Shown piece by piece: positions 51,293-60,416 of a stretch of DNA of 64,000 nt. The translations under genes were made by a program, and so were the position numbers. The stretch's first letter is position 1, and the number at the start of each line of letters is the position of its first letter. A model generated the notes under the pieces. That model saw nothing but the letters and a program-made list of their open reading frames with translations. It searched no databases and was not told the origin of the DNA. The stretch comes from Nocardia transvalensis NBRC 15921 (GTDB taxonomy: Bacteria > Actinomycetota > Actinomycetes > Mycobacteriales > Mycobacteriaceae): assembly GCF_000308875.1 (NCBI RefSeq), contig NZ_BAGL01000128.1, positions 248,001 to 312,000 of the forward strand. Direction: 5' to 3'.

Positions 51293-51752
51293 GTCCGCGG
51301 CACGCCGGGGTGGACGGCGCGATGATGGAGGGGCAGAGACCTGAGCACGCGCTCAGCCTATCGCGGTCGCGCGCGTCGGACGGGTCAGGTGTCGGATGCG
51401 GCGCGGCGTCGTGGCGTCCGGCTGCGCGCGCGGCGATCCGCAGGGCGAGAACGGGTCTCGACATCCGTGGGTATCGCGCGCCGCATCAACGGGTATTGCC
51501 CGCCGCGGCGGCCGGTGACGGTACCGCCCCGGGCCGCGCCGGCGCCGATCGTGGCCCCGAAATCCGCTGCGTACCAGGATATCCGGTGTCCGCACCCGGA
51601 CGCGGGCCCCTCCGGAGCACGCGGAGGCGGCCGTGCGGGGCGGCGCCGGGGACCCTCGCGCGGCGTAGAATCGGGCATCGAACGTGTTCCTACCGTTCTC
51701 CGAGTCCAGAAGCGCGGCGTCGGACCGTCGCTCTCGTGCTCGGGAGAACCTC
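51293..51752. other. 460-nt gap between divergent signalling genes
   Basis: No credible gene; the frames present are Arg/Pro-rich shadows. It must carry the promoters of the cheB operon (minus) and the DHp-like gene (plus). Two GGGTAT boxes near 51470 and 51490 resemble SigF -10 elements but lack a GTTT partner. Confidence 0.4.
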
Positions 51753-52085
51753 ATGGACGATGCCGTGCTTCCGTCCCCGGACGGCCCCGACGGGCGGGCG
51801 ACCGCGCCCGCGTTCGAGGAGACGTTCGACGCCGACCACTTCGCCGACGCCGGCGACCGGCTGGTGCGCCATCTGTTCGACGTGGGGCTGCGGCTGCACA
51901 CGGTGCGCGACGCGCTGGACCGGCCGCTGGGTGAGACGGACGGCGCGTCCGCCGCTGTCGGCGCGGTGCTCGACGACCTCGACGTCGTCATCCGCGACGC
52001 CGGGCTGGTCATGCTGGCGCTCAACGGCAACCGGCTCGCGGCGACGACCGCCGACCCCGGCGACCGCCGCACCCGCCACCACTGA
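51753..52085 (+). CDS. Stand-alone, degenerate DHp (HisKA_3-like) domain
   Basis: 110 residues from ATG 51753 (GGGAGAA upstream). After ~40 disordered residues it aligns with the dimerisation/phosphotransfer helices of DevS/NarX-type kinases: HFADAGDRLVRHLFDVGLRL matches the RDLHDxVIQRLFAxGLxLQ pattern, with the phospho-His replaced by Gly, and VLDDLDVVIRDAGLVMLAL matches the second helix. There is no ATPase domain. It may form mixed dimers with real sensor kinases or scaffold the adjacent CheR-PAS/ANTAR system. Family call by eye only. Confidence 0.55.
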   Translation: MDDAVLPSPDGPDGRATAPAFEETFDADHFADAGDRLVRHLFDVGLRLHTVRDALDRPLGETDGASAAVGAVLDDLDVVIRDAGLVMLALNGNRLAATTADPGDRRTRHH

Positions 52086-52208
52086 CCGGCGCGGGCTCGC
52101 ACAGCGAGTCTTCGCCGACGCGTGATTCGTTGTGCGGCAATAACACTCGCCGATGGTGGATGATCACAGCCGGCGGGTGCGGAGGCTTGTGTGGTAACCG
52201 AGTATTCC

Positions 52209-52232
52209 GCGCGCGCTGTGCGCAGCGCGCGC
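52209..52232 (+). terminator. Hairpin downstream of the DHp-like gene
   Basis: Perfect 10-bp stem GCGCGCGCTG / CAGCGCGCGC with loop TGCG, 124 nt after the upstream stop and 133 nt before the glycosyltransferase start. Terminator or 5'-UTR structure. Confidence 0.4.
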
Positions 52233-52364
52233 CCGCGGACCTACCATCGTGGCGATCACGGAACGAAAACGCTTCCGCCACAAACTTCTTCGACCTCGCG
52301 CAGATTCCGGCCACGCCACGGCGGCGGCATTTCGCGTGGCCCCCCGAATATCGGAAGGGATGCC

Positions 52365-53933
52365 ATGCCGGAGACCGCGACAACCGTCCGGACCGAGGTC
52401 CGCGAGCGATTGTCACCCCGAGAAGACCTCGCACCGTTCGCCTGGCGGCCGGTCGGCGCCGTCGCGGCCATCGCGGCGGTGCTGTTCACCGCCCGCCTCG
52501 GCCGCTACGCCGTCGGCGGCGACGAACTGTACTTCATCGCGGCGGGCCGTCATCCGGCGCCGGGATACGCCGACCAGGGGCCGGTCGTGCCGCTGTGGGC
52601 GGCCGCCGCCGATCTGCTCGCACCCGGATCGACGCTGCTGCTGCGGGGCCCGGTCGTCGCGCTGACGATCGTGGCGATCCTGCTCAGCGCGGCGCTGGCC
52701 CGCGAATTCGGCGGCGGCCCATGGGCGCAGACGCTGGCCGCGGCGGCCTATGCGAGCGCGCCGATGGCGGTGATGCAGTCGGCGATGCTGAGCACGTTCG
52801 CGGTCGACGTCACCCTCACCGCGGTGGTGTCGTGGCTGCTGATCCGCTGGGTGCGCGAGCGCCGCGACGTGCTGCTCCTGGCGGCGGGCGCGGTGGCGGC
52901 CCTGGACTTCCAGGTGAAATGGCTGATCCCGCTGGTGTGGGCGGGGCTGGTGGCGGGGGTGGTCGTGTTCGGCCCGCGCGCGATGCTGCGGCGCCCGGCG
53001 TGGTGGGCGGGTTCGGCGCTGTTCGCGGCCTCGGCGCTGCCGATGCTGTGGTGGCAGCACCGCCACGGCTGGCCGCAGCTGGCGATGGGCGCGGTGGTCC
53101 GCGACGAGCAGCTCGCCACCAGCGGACTGCCGGGCATGCCGTGGCAGATCGTGCAGGTGACCGGGCCGCTGGGGCTGCTGCTGGTGGCCGGCATGTGGGC
53201 GGGTCTGCGCTGGGAACGGTTGCGGCCCTACCGTTTCGTGATCCCGATGATCGCGATCGGGCTGATCGGGGTGGTGGCGGGCGGGCTGCGGCCGTATTTC
53301 GTGGCCGGCGCTTTCCCCGGGCTGTTCGCCGCGGGCGCGGTGTACCTGGAGAGCCGCGAACCGGGCCGCGGGCTGCGCGCGGCGGTGCTCGCGCTGATCG
53401 CGGCCGCCACCGCGATCGCCGTCGCGGTGGTCGTGCTGCTGCCGCTGCCGGCGTCCCGGCTGCACGACACCACCGACGAGTACTCGCAGCTGGACCGGCG
53501 CAGCAAGCTGTTCGGGCCCAGTGGATGGGATCACCTGATAGCGGCGGTCGAGGACGCCTACCGGCAGGTGCCGGCGGCGCAGCGGGCCGACCTCGCGATC
53601 GTCACGGAGAACTACTGGCAGGCCGCGGCGATCGACCGGTTCGGATCCGCCGCGCTGCCCGGCGCCTACAGCCCCAACCGCGGCTACGGATTCTTCGGCG
53701 CGCCCCCGGATACGGCGACGACGGTGCTGTACGTGGGGGTCGGCGGCCCGCGCGAGGCGCTGCGCACCGATTTCGCGGAGGCGACAGTGGTGGCGCGGGT
53801 GGACGAGCGGCTGGGCTTCCCGGGCGTCGACCGTGGCGTCGGCGTGTGGCGGTGCCGTTTCCCGAGCCGGCCGTGGTCGGTGGTGTGGCCGCAGGCCCGG
53901 GCGCTGCCGCTGGTCGACGGGACGGCCCGCTGA
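52365..53933 (+). CDS. GT-C fold glycosyltransferase (ArnT/PMT-like, family 39 type)
   Basis: 522 residues from ATG 52365 (GGAAGGGA upstream). Multi-pass membrane protein with about 10-12 helices; the first periplasmic loop carries GDELYFIAAGRHPAPGYADQ, whose Asp-Glu pair is the usual GT-C metal/catalytic site. Large C-terminal extracellular domain (~150 residues). These enzymes use polyprenyl-phosphate sugars outside the membrane. The donor and acceptor are unknown; convergence with a mycolyltransferase suggests an envelope role. Confidence 0.83.
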   Translation: MPETATTVRTEVRERLSPREDLAPFAWRPVGAVAAIAAVLFTARLGRYAVGGDELYFIAAGRHPAPGYADQGPVVPLWAAAADLLAPGSTLLLRGPVVALTIVAILLSAALAREFGGGPWAQTLAAAAYASAPMAVMQSAMLSTFAVDVTLTAVVSWLLIRWVRERRDVLLLAAGAVAALDFQVKWLIPLVWAGLVAGVVVFGPRAMLRRPAWWAGSALFAASALPMLWWQHRHGWPQLAMGAVVRDEQLATSGLPGMPWQIVQVTGPLGLLLVAGMWAGLRWERLRPYRFVIPMIAIGLIGVVAGGLRPYFVAGAFPGLFAAGAVYLESREPGRGLRAAVLALIAAATAIAVAVVVLLPLPASRLHDTTDEYSQLDRRSKLFGPSGWDHLIAAVEDAYRQVPAAQRADLAIVTENYWQAAAIDRFGSAALPGAYSPNRGYGFFGAPPDTATTVLYVGVGGPREALRTDFAEATVVARVDERLGFPGVDRGVGVWRCRFPSRPWSVVWPQARALPLVDGTAR

Positions 53934-53944
53934 CCCTCAGCCCC

Positions 53945-55030
53945 TCAGCGGTCGAGCGCGGCGGCGAGGACGGGCCAGGAGTTGTGCAGGTCCTGTTCCC
54001 AGTAGCCCCAGGAGTGGGTGCCGTTGTCGCGCAGGTCGACGGTTGCGGGAATGTCCAACTCCCGCAACCGGTCCCGCAGTTGCACGGTGCAGCGGCCGGC
54101 GATCGCGTCCAGGATGCCGCCGATGACGAGCTGATCGACCAGTTTCGCCGGATTGGCGTGGATTCCGGGCCCGTCGAGGGTGTCCAGCGGGCCCGGCGCG
54201 CCGTTGCCGGAGGCGACGTACACGGCGGTGCCGCGCAGTTCGGCGGCGTGCAGGTACGGGTCGTTGGCCGCCCACGCGGGATCCGACGGCGGCCCCCACA
54301 TGTTCAGCGTGTTGCCCATCCGGCCGGTGACGATGGCGTCGACCATGAGCTGCCCCATCGGATCGCTGGTGCGCACGCAGCCGCTGTAGGCGCCGATGCC
54401 GCGGAACAGCCCCGGCGCCGCGAGCGCCAGCTGGAATACCGACGTGCTGGCCATCGACAGCCCGGCGAGGACGTTGGCGCCGGTGCCGTGGAAGGCCGAA
54501 TCGACGACGGGCGGCAGTTCGCGAGTGAGGAAGGTGGTCCAGCGCTGCCGGCCGTGCACCGGATCGTCGGCGCGCCAGTCGGTGAAGAAACTGCCGCCGC
54601 CGCCGATCGGGATCACGACGTTCACCTGCTTGTCGGCGAAGAAGTCCGCGACGTCGGTCTTGGTGAGCCAGTTGCTGCCGTCGCGCCAGTCGCCGGTGTC
54701 GGTGCCGCCGTCGACGCCGTTGAGCAGATACAGCGTCGGCGCGGGGCCCGCGGGATCGGCCGCGGGCAGTACCGCGACGGTCATCGGCCGGTTCATCGCC
54801 GCGGAGTGCACGGTCAGGTTCAAGACGCGGCCGGGGCCCGGTGCGGCGGCCAGCAGGCGGGAGCCGTCTTCGGCGGGCCGCGCCGCGGCGAGCGCGCCGG
54901 CGGCCAGCGGCGTGTCGGGCGCGGGTTCGGCGACGGCCGGACCGGTCGCGCACGCGAGCGCGGCGGCGCAGGCGAGGACGGTGGCGCGCGGAATGTGGCG
55001 GTGAAAGCGTTGCCCGGCACGGACATTCAT
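53945..55030 (-). CDS. Antigen-85-type mycolyltransferase
   Basis: 361 residues from ATG 55030 (GGGAGG upstream). Signal peptide about 1-35. Antigen-85 fold: LYLLNGVDGGTDTGDW, nucleophile GLSMASTSVFQLAL, and the C-terminal catalytic His in THSWGYWEQDL. It transfers mycolyl groups to arabinogalactan or trehalose in the envelope, so it is evidence of a mycolic-acid-forming organism. A disulfide is possible between Cys residues of GCVRTS and GRCTVQ. Stop is 12 nt from the convergent glycosyltransferase stop. Confidence 0.88.
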   Translation of the reverse strand: MNVRAGQRFHRHIPRATVLACAAALACATGPAVAEPAPDTPLAAGALAAARPAEDGSRLLAAAPGPGRVLNLTVHSAAMNRPMTVAVLPAADPAGPAPTLYLLNGVDGGTDTGDWRDGSNWLTKTDVADFFADKQVNVVIPIGGGGSFFTDWRADDPVHGRQRWTTFLTRELPPVVDSAFHGTGANVLAGLSMASTSVFQLALAAPGLFRGIGAYSGCVRTSDPMGQLMVDAIVTGRMGNTLNMWGPPSDPAWAANDPYLHAAELRGTAVYVASGNGAPGPLDTLDGPGIHANPAKLVDQLVIGGILDAIAGRCTVQLRDRLRELDIPATVDLRDNGTHSWGYWEQDLHNSWPVLAAALDR

Positions 55031-55440
55031 GCGATGCCTCCCAGCTCGAACCCCGATGGCGCCGACGCTAGGACGCCGCCGGGCGGGCAGGCAAGCACCG
55101 GCCGCCAGGTTTGGGGCCGGGGCCGACAGCGGCCCGCGCGCACTGGGGGACCTCACAAGGTCGCGGGGGCCGGGCAACCTTCCCCGTCCGTGCTCGGGCA
55201 GCACGGGAGCGGGGGCGGATCACCGGCGTGCGCTGCGAGTCACCGGATGCGCGGCATCGGCCGGGCCGCCGTGAATCGCGTCGTGCCGGGGACTGCGCGG
55301 CACGGGGGCGATCGTCGTGAAGCGGAGCGCTCCCGGGCCTGCCGCTGATGGTGCCGGGACCGGGTGGGACGGCTGCGGGATTTGCGCGCACGCTGCGGGC
55401 AACACGTGGTGCGGGGCGGGAGCGATGGTAGGAAGGGGGC
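55031..55440. other. 410-nt divergent gap, no gene seen
   Basis: Between the mycolyltransferase and peptidase starts. Frames here are Arg/Ala-rich shadows. A weak hairpin (GACCT-CACA-AGGTC) lies near 55150. Promoters of both neighbours are expected here. Confidence 0.45.
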
Positions 55441-56802
55441 GTGTCTGCAGCTGGCGAGAAATCCGGAGCCGAACCCGAATCCCGCGCCGTATCGGAGGTG
55501 GTGGACCTGGTCAGCACGCTGATCCGGTTCGACACCTCCAATACCGGCGAGCTGGAAACCACCCAGGGCGAACGCGAATGCGCCGAGTGGGTGGCCGATC
55601 AGCTGCAGCAGGCCGGGTACACCACCGAATACGTCGAGTCCGGCGCGCCCGGCCGCGGCAACGTCTTCGCGCGGCTGCCCGGCGCGGACCCGAGCCGCGG
55701 CGCGCTGATGATCCACGGGCATCTGGACGTGGTGCCGGCCGAGGCCTCCGACTGGAGCGTGCACCCGTTCTCCGGCGCGGTGCGCGACGGCTACGTGTGG
55801 GGCCGCGGCGCGATCGATATGAAGGATATGGTCGGCATGACGCTGGCCGTGGCGCGGCAGTTCAAAATCGAGGGGACGGTGCCGCCGCGGGATCTGGTGT
55901 TCGCGTTCCTGGCCGACGAGGAGAACGGCGGCCGCTGGGGATCGCAGTGGCTGGCCGACAACCGCCCGGACCTGTTCGACGGCGTCACCGAGGCGGTCGG
56001 CGAGGTGGGCGGGTTCTCGCTGACCGTGCCGCGCCGCGACGGCAGCGAGCGGCGGCTGTATCTGGTGGAGACCGCGGAGAAGGGCCTGGGCTGGATGCGG
56101 TTGCGCGCCAAGGCCCGCGCCGGGCACGGCTCGTTCCTGCACGAGGACAACGCGGTGACCATCCTGGCGCAGGCGGTGGCGCGGCTGGGCACCCACACCT
56201 TCCCGCTGGTGCTGTCGGATTCGGTGGCGGAGTTCCTGGCGGCGGTGAGCGAGGAGACCGGGATCGAGTTCGACCCCGGCAGCCCCGATATCGAGGGTCA
56301 GCTGGCGAAGCTGGGCACGATCTCCCGCATCATCGGCGCGACCCTGCGCGACACCGCGAATCCGACCATGCTGCACGCCGGGTACAAGGCCAACGTGATC
56401 CCCCAGACCGCGGAGGCCGTCGTGGACTGCCGTGTCGTGCCCGGGCGGCGGGCGGCGTTCGAGCGCGAGGTGGACGAGCTGATCGGCCCGGACGTGGAGC
56501 GGGAGTGGATCACCGCGCTGGACTCCTACGAGACGACGTTCGACGGGCATCTGGTGGACGCGATGAACGACGCGATCCTCGCGCACGACCCGGCCGGGCG
56601 CACCGTGCCCTATATGCTCTCCGGCGGCACGGACGCGAAGGCGTTCGCCCGCTTGGGGATTCGCTGCTTCGGTTTCGCGCCGCTGCGGCTGCCGCCGGAG
56701 CTGGACTTCTCGGCGCTGTTCCACGGCGTCGACGAGCGGGTGCCGGTGGACGCCCTGGAATTCGGCACCCGGGTCATGGAACATTTCCTCCTGCACAGCT
56801 GA
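55441..56802 (+). CDS. M20-family zinc peptidase (DapE/ArgE-like)
   Basis: 453 residues from GTG 55441. Metal ligands are intact: HGHLDVVPAEASDW (His, then Asp), GRGAIDMKDM, AFLADEENGG and the late His in LFHGVDER. A dimerisation insert separates the halves, with ARAGHGSFLHEDNAV inside it. Close in type to M. tuberculosis Rv2141c (annotated dapE2), which likewise neighbours a PEBP protein and pyrD. It hydrolyses small peptides or acyl-amino acids; the substrate is not known. Confidence 0.87.
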   Translation: MSAAGEKSGAEPESRAVSEVVDLVSTLIRFDTSNTGELETTQGERECAEWVADQLQQAGYTTEYVESGAPGRGNVFARLPGADPSRGALMIHGHLDVVPAEASDWSVHPFSGAVRDGYVWGRGAIDMKDMVGMTLAVARQFKIEGTVPPRDLVFAFLADEENGGRWGSQWLADNRPDLFDGVTEAVGEVGGFSLTVPRRDGSERRLYLVETAEKGLGWMRLRAKARAGHGSFLHEDNAVTILAQAVARLGTHTFPLVLSDSVAEFLAAVSEETGIEFDPGSPDIEGQLAKLGTISRIIGATLRDTANPTMLHAGYKANVIPQTAEAVVDCRVVPGRRAAFEREVDELIGPDVEREWITALDSYETTFDGHLVDAMNDAILAHDPAGRTVPYMLSGGTDAKAFARLGIRCFGFAPLRLPPELDFSALFHGVDERVPVDALEFGTRVMEHFLLHS

Positions 56803-56823
56803 CGATCTCGAAAGGACGGTCTC

Positions 56824-57360
56824 GTGCCCGACTACTCCTACAATCCCTACGCGGCGCTGCCGCAGCTACCGTCGTTCACCGTGACCTCGGAGGATGTGAC
56901 CGACGGTCAGCCCTTCGGCAACGATCAGGTCAGCGGCGTGTTCGGCGCCGGCGGCAAGGACGTCTCCCCGCAGCTGTCGTGGTCCGGATTCCCGGAGCAG
57001 ACGCGGAGTTTCGCGGTCACCGTGTACGACCCCGACGCCCCGACCGCGTCCGGATTCTGGCACTGGGCGGTCGCCGACATCCCGGTCTCCACGACCTCGC
57101 TGGCGCGCGGCGCGGGCAGCGAGGGCGGCACACTGCCGCCCGGCGCCATCCAATTGCGCAACGACGGCGGATTCCCCGGATTCGTCGGCGCCGGCCCGCC
57201 GCCCGGACACGGCTACCACCGGTACTTCATCACCGTGCACGCCGTGGATGTGGCGTCGCTGGGTTTCGACGCGAGCGCCACCCCGGCCTACCTGGGGTTC
57301 AACCTGTTCTCCCACGCCATCGGCCGCGCGCAGATCATCGCCACCTACGAGCAGAAGTAG
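56824..57360 (+). CDS. PEBP/YbhB-family protein
   Basis: 178 residues from GTG, 21 nt after the peptidase. Family signature: the DPDAPTASGFWHWAVADIP ligand pocket and GPPPGHGYHRYFITVHAVD. Related to Rv2140c, a Raf-kinase-inhibitor-like protein next to the peptidase and pyrD in M. tuberculosis, so the gene order is partly conserved. The biochemical role of bacterial PEBPs is unclear. Confidence 0.88.
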   Translation: MPDYSYNPYAALPQLPSFTVTSEDVTDGQPFGNDQVSGVFGAGGKDVSPQLSWSGFPEQTRSFAVTVYDPDAPTASGFWHWAVADIPVSTTSLARGAGSEGGTLPPGAIQLRNDGGFPGFVGAGPPPGHGYHRYFITVHAVDVASLGFDASATPAYLGFNLFSHAIGRAQIIATYEQK

Positions 57361-57374
57361 TCCCGGCCCCACGT

Positions 57375-57434
57375 TTTTCCGGCGTGCTTTTGGCCGGAAT
57401 CCCGCGAGTTTCCGGCCAAAAGCACGCCGGAAAA
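57375..57434. terminator. Very strong 25-bp hairpin between convergent genes
   Basis: Perfect 25-bp stem from 57375-57399 to 57410-57434 with a 10-nt loop. Each strand's 5' arm opens TTTTCCGGCGTGCTTTTGG. Far longer than a usual terminator, and containing A/T runs unlike the surrounding DNA, so it may be a dispersed repeat family member. Confidence 0.7.
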
Positions 57435-57532
57435 CGGTGGTCGGTACGAGTGTGGCCCGGGCGAAAGTGCCCGGGCCACAACTGTTTTGCGGCGAGTGCA
57501 GACCTGCACAGCGTGCAATCGCGGGAGAATTC

Positions 57533-59377
57533 TCAGCGCAGGTCGATCACGTCCGCGGGTACCGGGTCGCCGTAGAGTTCGGTGATCTCGGTGGCGTACT
57601 TGGCGGCGATGGGGCTGCGCTTGAGTTTCAGGGTGGGGGTGATCTCCTCGCCGCCGGGCTCCCATGCCACCGGCAGGATGCGGAAGCGCTTGATCTGCTC
57701 GACGCGCGAGAGCCGGGTGTTGCCGGCGGCGATCGCGGCGCGGATCTCGTCGACGATCTCGGCGCGGGTGGCGAGCGCGGCCAGCTCGGCGTCGGGGGTG
57801 CCGAGGGTCTTGGCGCGCACCACGGCGGTATCGGGGTCGAGCACGACCAGCGCGGTGATGTAGGGGCGGGCGTCGCCGATCGCGACCACCTGACCGACCA
57901 GCGAGGAGGCCGCCTTGACGGCGTTCTCGATATTGGTGGGGGAGATGTTCTTCCCGGCCTCGGTGATGATCAGTTCCTTCTTGCGGTCCACGATCGTCAC
58001 GTAGCCGTCGCCGTCGATGGTGGCGACGTCGCCGGTGTGCAGCCAGCCGTCCTCGTCGATGGCCTCGGCGGTCTTGTCGGGCATGCCGCGGTAGCCGCGG
58101 GTGACGATCGCCCCCTTCACCAGCAGTTCGCCGTCGCTGTCCAGGCGCAGCTCCACGCCGTCGAGGGCGCGGCCGACCGAGCCGGGGCGCGGGCTGTCGA
58201 GTTCGGTGAAGGTGCCGACGCCGCTGGTCTCCGACATGCCCCACACCTCGGTCACCGTGAAGCCCAGTCCCAGCAGGTATTCCAGGGTCTCGGGCGGGAT
58301 CGCGGCGGCCCCGGAGGCGGCGACCTGCAACTCCTCCAGCCCGAGCGCGGTGCGCAGTTTCGACAGCACCAGCGCGTCGGCCAGCCGGTGCTGGGCGGCG
58401 AGCAGCGGGCTCACCCCGCCGCCGGCCAGGCGGGCGCGGGCGGCGGCGATGCCGACGCCGATCGCCCACCCGGCGAGCGCCTTCTTCACGGGGCTGGCCT
58501 CGGTGGCGAGTTTCGCGTCGATGCCGGCCTTGATCTTCTGCCACACCCGCGGGACGCCGAAGAACGCGGTGGGCCGCGCGTCGGGCAGGGCGGCGGCGAT
58601 CTCCCGCGGATCGGGCACGCAGGTGATGGTGACGCCGGTGAACAGGTTCGCGCAGTGCCCGGAGATGCGGTCGGCGACGTGCGCGGCCGGCAGGTAGGAC
58701 ACCGCCCGGTCGTCGATGCCCACGGTCAGTGGCCCGTCGTTGGTCAGCCCGGCGATCTGGGCGGCCACGTTGGCGTGGGTGATCTCCACGCCCTTGGACG
58801 GGCCGGTGGTGCCGGAGGTGTAGATGAGGGTCGCGAGGTCCTCGGGCCGCACCGCCCGCCAGGCGGCGTCGAAGTCGAAGTCCGCGGCGGGATCGGCCTC
58901 GACGTCGGCGAGGGAGATCGTGCCCTCCGGCGCGCCGCCCGCGGCCGCGTCGACCACCACGACATGCTCGAAGGCGATGCCCGATTCCTGGACCGCGGAG
59001 AGGAACGCCCGCTCGGTCAGCACGATCGCGTTGCCGGCGTTGCCGAACACGTGCGCGAGCTGGCCGGGGGAGCTGGTGTTGTACACCGAGAACGGCGCCG
59101 CTCCCAGATGCAGCGCCGCGGTGTCGACGAGGTTGAACTCGGGCCGGTTGGTCAGCATGATGCCGACCGTGTCGCCGTGGGCGACACCGAGTTTCGCGAG
59201 CCCGGCGGCGATGTCGCGCACGCGGCGGTCGTAGTCGGCCCAGGTGATCTGCTGGGTGCCGCCGACCGTGCGCAGCGCGACCTGGTGCGGGCGCAGCGTG
59301 CGGGTCTGCTGGAAGGCCTCGGGCACGGTGCGGACCGTGGCGCCGGACTGATGCGTGTAGCCGATATCTGTCGTCAT
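57533..59377 (-). CDS. Long-chain acyl-CoA synthetase, FadD15-like
   Basis: 614 residues from ATG 59377. Adenylating-enzyme motifs: IYTSGTTGPSKGVEITH, GMSETSGVGTFTE, and DRKKELIITEAGKNISPTNI near the hinge, then LKLKRSPIAAKYATEI at the C-terminus. The long size and GKNISP hinge fit fatty acyl-CoA ligases rather than fatty acyl-AMP ligases. It activates long-chain fatty acids in the cytoplasm. Same strand as the RibA-like gene upstream but 164 nt away. Confidence 0.88.
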   Translation of the reverse strand: MTTDIGYTHQSGATVRTVPEAFQQTRTLRPHQVALRTVGGTQQITWADYDRRVRDIAAGLAKLGVAHGDTVGIMLTNRPEFNLVDTAALHLGAAPFSVYNTSSPGQLAHVFGNAGNAIVLTERAFLSAVQESGIAFEHVVVVDAAAGGAPEGTISLADVEADPAADFDFDAAWRAVRPEDLATLIYTSGTTGPSKGVEITHANVAAQIAGLTNDGPLTVGIDDRAVSYLPAAHVADRISGHCANLFTGVTITCVPDPREIAAALPDARPTAFFGVPRVWQKIKAGIDAKLATEASPVKKALAGWAIGVGIAAARARLAGGGVSPLLAAQHRLADALVLSKLRTALGLEELQVAASGAAAIPPETLEYLLGLGFTVTEVWGMSETSGVGTFTELDSPRPGSVGRALDGVELRLDSDGELLVKGAIVTRGYRGMPDKTAEAIDEDGWLHTGDVATIDGDGYVTIVDRKKELIITEAGKNISPTNIENAVKAASSLVGQVVAIGDARPYITALVVLDPDTAVVRAKTLGTPDAELAALATRAEIVDEIRAAIAAGNTRLSRVEQIKRFRILPVAWEPGGEEITPTLKLKRSPIAAKYATEITELYGDPVPADVIDLR

Positions 59378-59541
59378 ATCCCTTGTTCCCGATCGTGATC
59401 GAACCGAGCCTCGGGAACGCTCCGCCAGAGGCACTGCCCGAACTCGTCGGGGCGGAGATCGGAAACGCGCGGCCGGCGTCGCGTCACCGAGTGACGCGGC
59501 TCACCCATCCTATCCGCGCGTTCCGCGGGATGTGCCGTGTC

Positions 59542-60270
59542 TTACCTGCTGTCGGCCGCCGACGCGCACAGCGCGCCCGGATCGGCGGGCGCGGGGTATG
59601 GGCGCGGCGGTTCGGGCTCCTGGACCGGCGGCACCTGGAACTCCGGGGTCCAGTGGCCGCGGCGGTCGCGCTTGGCTTCCAGATAGGCGCGGGCGCGGGC
59701 GCTGCGCGGCGCGGTGATCAGCGGGATCGGCGTGACGTCGATACCGGCCCGGTGCAGGGCCGGCACCTTCTCCGGGTTGTTGGTCAGCAGCCGGACCGAG
59801 GTGAGCCCGAGGTCGGCGAGCGCCGCGGCGGCCGGTTCGTAGGAGCGGCAGTCGGCCGGGTAGCCCAGATCGCCGTAGCTGGTGAAGGTGTCGCGGCCGG
59901 TGCGTTCGCTGTGGGCGAGGCCGCGCGCCTTGGCGACCAGGCCCGAGCCGCGGCCCTCCTGCTCGAGGTAGACGAGCACGCCGGCGCCCTCGGCCTGGAT
60001 CATGTCCATGGCGTGATCGAGTTCGGGACCGCAGTCGCAGTCGTCGCTGCGCAGGACGTCTCCGTAGAGGCAGCGGGAGTGGATGCGGACCAGACAACCG
60101 TCGGCAACCGCGCCGAACAGCAGTATCGTCCCGCCGTCGCGCGCATCGTGCAGCTCCCGCACGCGCACCGCCATCTCGCGGCCTTTGCGGCGCAGGAGAT
60201 GTTCGGTGTCGTCGGTGCGGAATACGGCAGGGACACCGTCGTATTCGGTGTCGTCCAGCTGGGCTGTCAA
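59542..60270 (-). CDS. ribA: GTP cyclohydrolase II-like protein
   Basis: 242 residues from TTG 60270, chosen because GGAGGAG lies just upstream and no ATG/GTG fits. Zinc ligands Cys67, Cys78, Cys80 (HSRC, DDCDCG) have the spacing of E. coli RibA. EGRGSGLVAKARGLAHSERT is the nucleotide-binding region, with Ser where RibA has Ile. RibA opens the imidazole ring of GTP to begin riboflavin synthesis. It is a stand-alone domain with no other rib genes nearby, so a secondary-metabolite pathway or a paralogue is possible. Confidence 0.8.
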   Translation of the reverse strand: MTAQLDDTEYDGVPAVFRTDDTEHLLRRKGREMAVRVRELHDARDGGTILLFGAVADGCLVRIHSRCLYGDVLRSDDCDCGPELDHAMDMIQAEGAGVLVYLEQEGRGSGLVAKARGLAHSERTGRDTFTSYGDLGYPADCRSYEPAAAALADLGLTSVRLLTNNPEKVPALHRAGIDVTPIPLITAPRSARARAYLEAKRDRRGHWTPEFQVPPVQEPEPPRPYPAPADPGALCASAADSR

Positions 60271-60416
60271 GAGCTCCTCCGAAGGATCGCAGGTGATATC
60301 GAGGACGGCCGGCGGCGCGGCGGACCGCGCTCCGGCGACAGAGGGTCGAGCACGAACGGCCGCGACTGTAGACCCTCGCCGACGGGGGCCGGCGGGTGGG
60401 TGGCAAACACTCGGCG

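Noticed and set aside
51385..51678. A 97-codon minus-strand frame in the gap upstream of cheB
   Set aside because: Arg-rich with no ribosome site or recognisable fold.
52130..55348. A 1072-codon open frame on the plus strand
   Set aside because: It shadows the glycosyltransferase and runs antisense to the mycolyltransferase; Gly/Arg/Ala-rich with no motifs.
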